This document shows positions 46,701 to 55,457 of a stretch of 64,000 bases of DNA, piece after piece. The DNA comes from Endomychus coccineus. Taxonomy: Eukaryota; Arthropoda; Insecta; Coleoptera; Endomychidae. The translations under genes and the position numbers were made by a program. The notes beneath the pieces were generated by a model, which worked only from the letters and a program-made list of their open reading frames with translations, was not told the DNA's origin and did not search any database. Position 1 is the first letter of the stretch; the number at the start of each line of letters is the position of its first letter. Location of the stretch: NCBI GenBank assembly GCA_958510875.1, contig OY294068.1, positions 14,857,282 through 14,921,281 of the forward strand, given 5' to 3'.

Positions 46701-49700
46701 TTTTTATCGAACGTCGAAGTTGTGGAACTCTTTCCTCATGTCCATAACTAGTCTAGTAAAGTTGGCATTTCACATCTTAATTTTGTAGTCCAGGCTGTGA
46801 ACTGGGATTTTAGCTATAATAAAAAAAAACATGTAGTTGTGGAACTCTTTCCTCATGTCCATAACTAGTCTAGTAAAGTTGGCATTTCACATCTTAATTT
46901 TGTAGTCCAGGCTGTGAACCGGGATTTTAGCTATAATAAAAAAAAACATGTAGGTTCGAATCAAAAAATTCTTTCTGCATTAGCTTCAAGAGGTTCTCAG
47001 AATCATTCATACACCTTAAAACCTCTTAGAAACCCCAACCCCACCCATTGGGGGCGAAAATGGCCCGAAATCTCCGAATCTTGAATTGTATTTTCTATAA
47101 AAAAGGTATTTTGGCATTTCGAGTGCACCTAGGGGGTTTTTTGGGTCGCTGAACACGAATCCATAGCCAGATTCACTTGCAATCCATCGTAGGGGTGGTC
47201 AAATCGACAAAATTGACCAGTTTCGCACCCCTAATATGTTATTTTGCAAGTTACGTGTTTTTATCACTTTGAATGCATCAAGAAGGTTTTTTGGGTCGCT
47301 GAACACGAATCCGGTGACAGATTTACTTGCAATCCATTGTAGGGGTGGTAAAATTGAAAAAAATTGGCCAATTTTGCACCCCTAATATGTTATTTTGCAA
47401 TTTACGTGTTTTAGGCATTTAGATTGCACCAAGGGGGTTTTTTGGGTCGCTGAATACGATTCGAAAGCCAGATTTACTCAAAATTCATCATTGAGTTGGT
47501 GAAATAGACAAAATTGGTCAATTTTGCACCCCTAATATGAATATGTTATTTTGCAATTTACATGTTTTAGGCATTTAGATTGCACCAAGGAGGTTTTTTG
47601 GGTCGCTGAATACGATTCCCTAGCCAGATTTACTTAAAATTCATCGTTGGGGTGGTGAAATAGACGAAATTGGCCAATTTTGCACCCCTAATATGTTATT
47701 TTGCAATTTACGTGTCTTAGGCATTTAGATTTCACCAATGGAGTTTTTTGGGTCGCTGAATACGATTCCGAAGCCAGATTTACTTAAAATTCATCGTTGG
47801 GGTGGTGAAATAGACAGAATTGGTCACCAACACCAAAATATTGGTATCTTGAAATAGAATAAAAGGGTTTTCAAAATAATTTTTTTCCTTTTTACGTTTC
47901 TTTAGGCACAGGTATACAAAATCTCTACGCCAGGTATATTATATAGTTTACCTATAGGTATTAATATATAGGCATCTATCTTTATACCGGCAGGTGCACT
48001 ATTTTGTAAGGAACGTACCCACATATAATGTAAAAAAGGTAGATATAAGAAGGTGTGTTGTACTCATCATAATAATTGTTAAATTCCTTTTTTTTTTAAT
48101 GCGTTGGTCCCCTTCGTATACATATTTAAAGTACAGAATACCAAAGACTGTACCCTTCTAAACTTATCTCATTTTACAGCCCTGAGATCGTTACACAGGT
48201 TATATCCACATACATGTGCATGTGTTCAAAGGTCGCATCTGTTTATGACGTGGTCCACTGCTTGAAATGAGAGATTTTTTTTCACCTTCTTATGTCGGAC
48301 ATAACAATCTGTTCAGTTTCTTTATAGACGACAAAGAACAACATTCTCTCTTGTAGCTACATTTGTTTCACAGCGTTGATATTATTTTAGTTGAATATTT
48401 GTATTTTATATAGTTCAATTTATATTTTGTATTTTATGGTTCAAGAACGCAGAAGCGTGTGTCAGTGTATGAAAGTTGTTGCATTTAAGTGTTATCAATC
48501 AAGTATTTTTTGAACATGAAAGTGTAGTTATTAAATATTTGTGTTCTTTTTCAAACAATTACTAATATTCCTATCCTCTTAATCTTGAAAAAGGCGAAAA
48601 CTCCGAAATAATTTTAAAACGCAAAAATAATAAAAATTTAGGAGCGTGTCAAATTAGCCATTTTTGCAAATTTCCCACTCCTACGATGATATTCGAGTAA
48701 ATCTGGCTTTGGAATCGTATTCAGCGACTCAAAAAACCCCCTTGGTGCACTCGAAATGATAAAAACACGTAAATTGCAGAATAACATATAGGGGTTGCGA
48801 AATTGGCCAATTTTGTCGATTTGACCACCCCTACGATGGATTGCAAGTAAATCTGGCTACGGATTCGTGTTCAGCGACCCAAAAAACCTATTAGGTGCAC
48901 TCGAAATGCCAAAATACCTTTTCTTGTAGAAAATACAATTCAAGACTTGGCATGTTGCAAATGTCGCCCCCAATGGGTGGGGTTCTCAAGAGGTTTTAAG
49001 GTGTATGAATGATCCTGAGAACCTCCTGAAGCTAACGCAACAAAAATTTTTCGATTCGAACCTACATGTTTTTTTTTTTTTATTTTCCGGTTCACAGCCT
49101 GGACTATTGCTACTACTGACCGATTTGGACGTTCTTGGTGTCAAAATGTTCGGAAAAGCGCCCCTATTTGTTAATTAACAATTAGGCCTCTAATTAATTG
49201 TTGATTTGGACCCATAATTAACTAATGTATTTGACAAAGAAATATGGGAGGAATTGACCGTAAATCGTTACTCGGGGGTTTTCGGGGTCGCTGATCACGA
49301 ATCCGTTGTCTGAATCGGCAAATTCTACTTCATTGATCGGAAAATTCGATATTTTCATAGAAAATCTCAACCAAACTTTGCAAATGTTGCATTACTAGCG
49401 TAAACAAAATTCACTCAGGGATTTTCGAGGTTCCTGATCACGATTCTGTTGTCAGAATCAGGAAATTCGACTTTGTTGACAGTACAAGTTGACATTTCTA
49501 TGGAAAGTTGAAATAAAAATATATCATAATTCATTTAAAAATTATTTATATAAGAAACATACACATACAGGATGTTCCATCTCAGACGAGCCACCCCGTA
49601 TATTTCTCATCTCATAGTGAGTGGAAAAATCTCCCGAAACACGTCGAATAATTTTGTTTGGGGGACATCTTTTGACGTATATTTGAGGCTTGAACGAGCA

Positions 49701-52700
49701 ACCCCCTAATAGGGGGCGCTTCAACCCCTCAAAATCGAATAGGGGATAGGGGTTTAGTGATACGTCATTTGAAAGGTCTTGGAAGCCTCTTTACAACGGT
49801 GTATGAAGAACTTAAATTTGATGGACCGTTTTCGCCAAAAATTAATTTTGTTGCTCGAATGCGCCACCTTGAATATTTAGGTTATTTGTACAATGTACAA
49901 GCTCATTTTTATCAAGCCTTTTTTACAAACTTAAACAATCTTCAAAAAATCACATTCGTAAAAAAATTGAATTGTGTTGTCATGCTTACCATGAAAAAAA
50001 TTAAATCTGCGTGTTTAAATCAAATGTTCAAATTGTCCTCCATTGACTTCCATACAATTATACAATCTTGACTGAAAACCGTCTCTAACATGGTTCAGCA
50101 TAATTGGAGTTATTTGACGACACCCATTTACAATTCATTGGCGTAGTTCGTCCAAATTTTCAGACTGAGTCACAAAAATCTTGGACTTAAGATGTCCCCA
50201 CAAGAAGAAGTCTAGAGGGTTCAGGTCAGGAGATCGGGCAGGCCACTCCATAGGACCTCTTCTTCCAATCCAACGACCGGGGTATTGCAAATTGAGGTAT
50301 TGGCGAACTGGTGCGGCGTAGTGAGGAGGAGCTCCGTCTTGTTGGAAATGCAATTGTTGTTCAAGTAGTAGATGATCGTTTTCTAATTGTTCAGTTATTA
50401 ACGGATCAATCGCATTTTCCAACATTTCAAGATAAATTTCGCCATTTAAATTACCAGGAATAAACAGAGGTCCAATTAGGTGGTCTCCCAAAATTCCTAC
50501 CCAAACGTTTAGCTTTTCCCGTTGTTGAGTGTGAGCTTCTCGAAATACATGAGGATTCGTATCGCTCCAAATACTACAGCTATGCCGGTTAACCTCTCCA
50601 TTAAGTAAAAAAGTGCATTCGTCAGAAAAGCAAACGTTGTACAAGAAATTTGGGTTATTGTTGATACGCTCGACCATAATTTCGCAAAACTCTTGCCTTC
50701 GATCCCAATCATCATCATTTAATTCCTGAATTAATTTAATTTTGTACGGATGGAACTTGTGTCTATGTAAAATTCTGAAAACGTTAGATTGGCTAATACC
50801 GGAAGCTGCAGAAAGTTGTCGTACAGATTGCGTGTTTGGCATAAGTTGGACATGTCCCAATACCGCCACAGCTGCTCCTTCATCATTAACAATTCCAATG
50901 GGTGCCCTTTTTTTATCCATTACTGAACCCGTCTCCACAAACTTTGAAATCAATTCCATTACGTACTTATGGCGAACGCTACGTTCAGGATGGTTTTCGT
51001 TAAATATCCTTGCAGCCGCTCGGGCATAATTTTGATTTTGGTAATAAAGGCTAACCAGCTCAACACGTTCTTGCAATGTGTACACCATATTTTTTGAAAT
51101 TTTAAACAAATCAGCAAAGTAGTAACTCAACAGATTGATTAAAATCATGAAATGACCGAAGAAACGTTGAAACCAGATAAAAACCTTCTAAGAACAAAAA
51201 TGAAGGCAACATAAGGAAATGTTTTGCTGTTTTTTTATTTATTAGTTTGAGAGAATGTATTATTGTATGGAAGTCAATGGAGGACAATTTGAACATTTGA
51301 TTTAAACACGCAGATTTAATTTTTTTCATTGTAAGCATGACAACACAATTCAATTTTTTTACGAATGTGATTTTTTGAAGATTGTTTAGGTTTGTAAAAA
51401 AGGCTTACTAAAAATGAGCTTGTACATTGTACAAATAACCAAAATATTCAAGGAGGCAACAAAATTAATTTTTGGCGAAAACGGTTCATCAAATTTACGT
51501 TTTTCATACACCGTTGTAAAGAAGCTTCTAAGACCTCTCCCCTATTCAATTTTGAGGGGTTGAAGCGCCCCCTATTAGGGGGTTGCTCGTTCAAGCCTCA
51601 AATATACGTCAAAAGATGTCCCCCAAACAAAATCATTCGACGTGTTTCGGGAGATTTTTCCACTCACTATGGGATAAGAAATATACGGGGTGGCTCGTCT
51701 GAGATGGAAGACCCTGTATATTAACAAAAGTACAACATGTTTATCACTCAATCAATCTATTAATATTACTTATATAATAATAATCGCGCCACGCTAGTAT
51801 AAAATAAGTAATAGGAGGGGGCCTTTTATTAATTCAAATAAAAAATAGTGTATATATTATATTTTATATAGATACTTTTTTACAAGAAATTCAAGAATTA
51901 ATTCACAGCGACCTCGAATTCCTCCTAGTGGATTTTTTTACGCTAGTGATACACCGTTTGCCGATTTTGGTTGTGATTTTCCAATGAAAATGTCGAGTTT
52001 TCCGGTCAATAAAATAGAATTTTCCGAATCTGACAACGTATTCGTGATCAACGACCTCGAAAACCTTCGAGTTAATTTTTTTACGCTAGTGATGCACTGT
52101 TTGCAGATTTTGGATGTAACTTTCTACGAAAATGTCGAGTTTTCCCGAATTTCCCGATTCTGGCGACGAATTCGTGATAAGCGACCTCGAAAACCAACGA
52201 GGAACGATTTGCGGTTTCCTTTCATATTTTTTTGTCAAATACGTTAGTTAATTATCGGTCCAAATCGACAATTAATTAGAGGCTTAATTATTAATTAACA
52301 AATAGGAACAACACAAGCGCGGATTCGAAATGGTGTCTTCTGGTTTGAGGTGCTTTCCCGAATATTTTGATACCAAGAATGTCCAAATCGGTCAATAGTA
52401 GCAAAATAGCTTCATTTTAGATTTTTGAGGGCTATTTTGACAGGACTAAACCTTCCAAATTCTATCCTCTCCTGAAGTCAAAGTTTAGAAGAAAAAAAAA
52501 TTAGGGTAGCTCTTTTGTAGTAAATTAGTACTTTGTAATGTTTGTCTTACCGAAACTATAGATATATAGTGAAAATCAATGTTGATAGTTATTTGTTATT
52601 GATAGTATTAGCATTAGCATAAAATATTCCTGGTTGGACAAGGATAGCGTCGCACACTTATTTAGGGGAATTGTTCAAATGAATTACCAACTATGACTCA

Positions 52701-55192
52701 CTTTTACCTCCAGTGAAAATCGTATAGTAACTACCGTGAAATTTATATGTAAAAGAAATTGGTTATTTTATTTGTTCGCAGTTAGAATTCTTGAGTACTG
52801 ACATTATCAATATCTATACGAAATTGGCGATAAATGGAATCAATAATTACTATGCCCAAATAAACACGTCCGTAGATGAATATGAAGATTTTATAATGGA
52901 AGCCTCAATTTCTCTGAACGCTTTTTACATGCCATCACAGAACATACTGAGTGAGTGATTTGATACATGATTGGTCCACGTCAAACCATTCGGGTCGATT
53001 CTGGTTGCTCATTGCTATAAACCTCTTGCTATTCAAGACATATTGCTATCTTCCCAAGTTACAACAATATGACTATGACATTACATATTTTGTTAAAGCT
53101 AGGTTGGTTATCAATTTTGCTATCAAGAACTTCCATTTTCAAGACATTTGTGTGAAGAAGAAGTTAACCTTACTTGTTATCCATTTTTCTTTGTTCCTAA
53201 TCTCAATTGCTAACTCTATTTGTTGGTTTACTAGTAACAGGTTGACTGATTCCGAGATTCATGTCTTCACCAACAATAGTTTGATAGCTAGCATCACCAA
53301 AATATTGAAAAGTAGCATAAACCTAAACAAATTAATGTTTAATTTAAAATTTTCCAACCAGTCACTCTTTCTATGCACACTTGTATGTGAAAAGGAACAG
53401 TATCTTCCCAAATTTTCACATCAACGAATTCCCTCAAATCTTCTAGTGTGTCGATTGCAGCTTTTTTATTCAGGCGGCACAGTTTGGTTGAACTTTTCTG
53501 TTGACAAATTGAAGAGATTGCTGGTGTCTCTAAAATGTCAATATTGTGGTCTGAGAATTTCCCTTACAATTAAATATTCTAAAGTACCTTAAATAAATGG
53601 TCAAAACCACCTAGCACCTGCCCATTTTCAATATTCTCGAACTATTGGAAGAAATAATAATGAAAAAAGTGGTTCTATACCATACATCTTTCATCTTGTC
53701 TTGTTATGCTTGTACTATTATGAGGTTGCTGAGGTAACAATATTAATAGCAAGATTCCTCTAAAAATGACACACCATATTGCACAAAATTGATGACCAAA
53801 ATAGCAATATTTCGAATCTTGCAGTGGAAGCAATATTTTCTCTTGATAGTATTGCTATTTGCAAACACAATAGGTCAGATTGTAGTCTAAGAATTTCCCT
53901 TACAATTGAATATTCTAAAGTACCTTCAATAAATGTTCATAACCACCTATTTTCGAACTCTTGGAAGAAATAATAATGAAACAAGTGTTTCTCTGCCATA
54001 CTCCTAATATTTTATCTTGTTTTTTTATGCTTGGTAAGTACTATTTATGAGGTTGCTGAGGTAGCAATATTTCTCTAAAAATGACAAATCATATTGCATA
54101 AAATTGATGACCAAACTAGCAAAATTTCGACCCTTGCTGAAGAAGCAATATTTTTTTCTCGACAATATTGCTATTTGCAAACAGAATAGGTCCGATTGTG
54201 TAGTTCGAAAGTTATATGTTATGTTTCCAACGAATTGTCTAAATTTTTTAGATTTGACATGAGTTTCTTTTTCAGTGCTATCTGCACCACTTTTGCAGGA
54301 CAACCTCTACAATGGAAAACGGCCAAACTATATGAACTATGGTGGCTTAGGTTCAAACATAGGTCACGAGTTCGCTCATAGTCTAGCAGGCATGGGGAAC
54401 ATATCTTATATGAATGGGGAAACGTATACGGAAACGGTCGGCGAGGTGTTTCACAATGCCTTTGGTGATGTTTCCTGCTTCATTAGAAACTACGACGAAT
54501 TCACAGATGGTCTCGCGGAATTTCAAAATGTAAGTATTCAACTTCGATCGAACGTCTTTACTCTATTCCCGGAAAAGTTTCGGGTCTTAGGAGCTCGACC
54601 TTCGACCATATGGCAATATTCATTACATGTGGCATCATTAGGGAACGCTGGACTGGAGCGGAGATTGACATTGGTTGTTCTAAAGTGAAATTTAATCTTG
54701 GACAAAAGATTAGTTAGGTATATTTCTTAATGTAATGGATAGACTCATTGAATAACGAAGTTGTTAAAAAAAGTATTGTTCAGACTTTAAGATTTCGTGT
54801 TGTGGTGAATTGATTACCAGTACACAATGACTTTTTTTTTGCAGATTACAGTTGACGGCATTGCAACTCTCGAAGAGAATATGGCAGATTACCTTGGAAC
54901 AGATGTAGCATATAGTGTATATCAAAAATATGTGAACGAACATGGGGCAGAACACACATTACCTGGTGTTAATTATACCCCAAATCAACTATTTTGGATA
55001 ACGTCAGCCACGCCATACTGTCAGGAACAAAAACTGAACGCTGGAGAGAAAATCAAATATGGAGTTCACCATCACGCTGAAGGAATTTATAGGATCAATA
55101 ACAGATTCAGACATTCCAGCTACTTCGCGAAAGACTTCGAATGTCCTACAGGCAGCTATATGAATCCTTCAGAAAAATGTCAAATTTTGTAA
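37743..55192 (+). CDS. Neprilysin-like (M13) gene 4, predicted active peptidase, 9 exons
   Basis: Exons: 37743-37878, 39202-39671, 41003-41158, 42692-42897, 43794-43958, 45111-45360, 52782-52950, 54276-54529, 54845-55192; 717 codons, no internal stop. A basic N-terminal tail (MVQSRKSDRN...) precedes a hydrophobic anchor (ILIFFVILLVLVIIGLMVL), giving a type II ectoenzyme. Exon 2 has CTTSEC...INPCEDFHKFVCG. Catalytic features are kept: NAFY at 507-510 (peptide-backbone binding), HEFAH at 548-552 (two zinc His and the catalytic Glu), ENMAD at 613-617 (third ligand Glu and Asp), and His679 and Arg685 spaced as in neprilysin. It ends SYMNPSEKCQIL. M13 enzymes of this kind cleave short peptides at the cell surface. 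HEFAH is followed by SLAG, not the usual GFDD. Intron 6 (7.4 kb) and the others are packed with transposons. Confidence 0.9.
37880..39200. other. Intron 1 of gene 4, nothing recognised
   Basis: About 1.3 kb of AT-rich intron. A weak tRNA-like or SINE-like text near 38125-38165 was considered and not accepted. Confidence 0.4.
39672..40535. other. Intron 2 of gene 4, first part, nothing recognised
   Basis: AT-rich. Minus-strand frames at 39917-40351 carry no recognised motif. Confidence 0.35.
40536..40802 (+). mobile_element. tRNA-derived SINE with (CAA)n tail
   Basis: The head looks like a tRNA: A-box TAGCTCAGTGG at 40546-40556, a TCTTCTAA anticodon-loop-like text at about 40570, and B-box GGTTCGAAACT at 40598-40608. 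The body (about 180 bases, unrelated to tRNA) follows, and the element ends in repeated ACAACAACAACAACA at 40786-40801. These are the standard parts of a tRNA-derived SINE. The arm order and TCT anticodon resemble tRNA-Arg(TCT), which is inference. It lies in intron 2 of gene 4. Confidence 0.85.
41159..41755. other. Start of intron 3 of gene 4, nothing recognised
   Basis: AT-rich intron without recognisable coding remnants. Confidence 0.35.
41759..41960 (-). pseudogene. Penelope-like RT fragment (YVDN)
   Basis: The minus strand reads LNQFPKTWHRYVDNIFAIII, EDFDLHRFLNTLNNQFDSIK and FPLELESEI. It is the catalytic YVDD region of a Penelope-like RT with the second Asp changed to Asn. The fragment is about 64 codons and stands alone in intron 3 of gene 4. 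Confidence 0.8.
41970..42690. other. 3' part of intron 3 of gene 4, nothing recognised
   Basis: No motif or repeat identified; it ends at the ttttactccag acceptor of exon 4. Confidence 0.35.
43295..43510 (+). pseudogene. Tc1/mariner-type transposase C-terminal scrap
   Basis: The + strand in shifting frames reads KWIGSCVGLL, a stop, then APLDVYLWCNLKNQW, a frameshift, and RAIRDNSE, RTYSNFYK, ARMLHHKY-like text. It parallels the end of DDD transposases seen elsewhere in this window (WIGRRGP...SPDLNPLDFFLWG...LRQRI). Very decayed; in intron 4 of gene 4. Confidence 0.5.
44083..44412 (+). pseudogene. Unassigned conserved-looking coding segment in intron 5 of gene 4
   Basis: An open stretch of about 110 codons begins right after an acceptor-like 'ttataaggtag' and runs to TAG at 44410. 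Its text (LYPPLGTQDVQELKEMYRQT, VRELEPNRTGTFRGMATHII, KNVVLNTGVHYKIPQEKYRK, VVLEIIRGFRSNLSIIKAF) is charged, soluble and protein-like, with codon use less AT-biased than its surroundings. It does not fit the M13 exon series, since exon 5 joins exon 6 at 45111 in frame. The pattern faintly recalls the linker region between the N and PAZ domains of Argonaute/Piwi proteins (an ...LNV.I... end after a 'GF..SL' box), but this is only a guess. It may be an exon fragment captured by a transposon. Confidence 0.4.
45590..46750 (+). pseudogene. Non-LTR RT, family A, longest copy (frameshifted, deleted)
   Basis: Begins near NNYRPVGT (45609) and INIELIKYPES, then ESLAVILDISIAFDQAWHQI (first palm Asp), YGLSPPFCHLVSSFLSNRSL, HVVVDGVSSDTM, AGIPQG, an internal deletion, and VHSFADDGTVY. 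Further on, in other frames, come thumb and C-terminal motifs (RAKSYFTSQQLLIIYKAQIR, PVLEYSSHVWSSAPKHTLKL, LFYRYFHG and VELFPH). This order is that of a Jockey-like non-LTR polyprotein 3' half without an RNase H. Frameshifts and stops are many. It occupies the start of intron 6 of gene 4 and is related to the fragments at 1-150 and 24400-24900. Confidence 0.8.
46718..46951 (+). repeat. 117-bp tandem duplication at retroelement 3' end
   Basis: Unit AGTTGTGGAACTC...ACATGT occurs at 46718-46834 and again at 46835-46951, differing at about one base (actggg versus accggg). The unit covers the last RT codons, 3' UTR and the outer ~45 bases of the palindrome that follows, so the duplication is younger than the palindrome insertion. 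Confidence 0.9.
46905..49106. repeat. 2.2-kb palindromic element with internal ~150-bp tandem repeats
   Basis: The outer end AGTCCAGGCTGTGAACCGG (46905) returns inverted at 49106. About 350 bases of each arm match well, including 'tgtaggttcgaatc', 'ccaaccccacccattgggggcg' and 'gtattttggcatttcgagtgcacct'. In the left arm a ~150-bp unit with GGGTCGCTGAA starts near 47144, 47294, 47444, 47600 and 47748; the right arm has about two inverted units (near 48720 and 48865). The 780-base centre has no coding pattern. Each unit also carries 'ggtggtgaaatagacaaaattggccaattttgcacccctaatatg'-like text. Confidence 0.85.
49567..51718 (-). mobile_element. Tc1/mariner-type element 3 with ~480-bp terminal inverted repeats
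   Basis: Ends: ACAGGATGTTCCATCTCAGA at 49567 and its near mirror ending 51718 (tctgagatgga...accctgta), each next to TA. The arms run inward to about 50067 and 51253 and are highly similar, including 'gggggacatcttttgacgtatatttgaggcttgaacgagcaacccc'. One nearly intact transposase lies between. The last ~30 codons of the transposase lie within the terminal repeat, so the other arm carries an orphan inverted copy of this coding end. Confidence 0.88.
50015..51088 (-). CDS. Tc1/mariner-type DDD transposase, nearly intact, one nonsense codon
   Basis: Start is taken at ATG 51088 (MVYTLQERVELVSLYYQNQN), the point where family-like sequence begins; an in-frame upstream ATG at 51148 adds 20 hydrophobic residues without likeness. 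Order: helix-turn-helix (about 1-120, with VRQLSAASGISQSNVFRIL), HPYKIKLIQELNDDD, first Asp in FSDE, LNVWVGILGDHLIGPLF, second Asp in FQQDGAPPHY, third in RSPDLNPLDFFLWG, with 36 residues between the last two. After NLDELRQ a TGA at 50135-50137 sits where the related frame would have Arg (CGA to TGA); the same frame continues IVNG...GGQFEHLI to TAA at 50015. It would cut and paste the element at TA sites. The nonsense may or may not abolish function. Confidence 0.85.
52409..52781. other. 3' end of intron 6 of gene 4
   Basis: Contains a third copy (about 52503-52600) of the dispersed repeat also seen at 10229 and 17669 ('gggtagctcttttgtagta', 'gaaactatag'). It ends at the tttgttcgcag acceptor of exon 7. 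Confidence 0.45.
52951..53592 (+). other. 213-codon open frame inside intron 7 of gene 4
   Basis: The frame is stop-to-stop, out of frame with exon 7, and starts directly at the exon 7 donor with no ATG at its beginning. The translation is hydrophobic and Leu/Ile/Ser/Asn-rich, with a Trp-containing segment and no motif I know. A frame this long is uncommon by chance in such AT-rich DNA, so I record it, but no start context, codon bias or homology supports a gene. Confidence 0.2.
53549..54205 (+). repeat. ~336-bp tandem duplication before exon 8 of gene 4
   Basis: Two copies begin at GTCTGAGAATTTCCCTTACA (53549) and GTCTAAGAATTTCCCTTACA (53885). Shared landmarks in order: 'ttctaaagtacctt', 'gaagaaataataatgaaa', 'atgaggttgctgaggta.caatatt', 'aaattgatgaccaaa', 'tattgctatttgcaaaca'. 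They differ by small indels and substitutions. The second copy ends about 70 bases before exon 8. Confidence 0.85.
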
Positions 55193-55223
55193 GATAAATG
55201 AATAAGTACGTGACATTTTATGT

Positions 55224-55229
55224 AATAAA
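55224..55229 (+). promoter_or_regulatory. Polyadenylation signal AATAAA of gene 4
   Basis: AATAAA lies 32 bases after the gene 4 stop codon; a second copy lies at 55341-55346. Either could be used. Confidence 0.6.
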
Positions 55230-55457
55230 TAGCTAATTGAACAATTATTCATTCGACCGTTTTTACCTTTGTTATTTTTGGGTATGCAACACATTTTACA
55301 CTTTGATGTATGCAGTGTACATATAAAGAAAGTGTTGCCTAATAAACTTAAGATTCAGTTTATTCCTTCCCTAATTCCTAATTCCTTCTGTTCGTTATAG
55401 AATGAGAAAATACGTAATGTAAGTTTTGGGAATGTTCATCTTGTATTTGGCGTTGTT

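Larger units (their letters stand above)
49107..52408. repeat. Outer palindromic element split by mariner-type element 3
   Basis: Left arm about 49107-49566 ('actgaccgatttggacgttcttgg', 'ctatttgttaattaacaattaggcctctaattaattgt', 'ggggtcgctgatcacgaatccg') returns inverted at about 51900-52408. A Tc1/mariner-type element (49567-51718) fills the middle. Several variants of the GGGTCGCTGAACACGAATCC word occur in both arms. No coding capacity of its own. Confidence 0.8.

Noticed and set aside
49757..50071. 104-codon plus-strand frame in mariner-type element 3
   Set aside because: It lies in the terminal inverted repeat and part of it reappears inverted at 51111-51353; it is the antisense of the repeat and transposase end.
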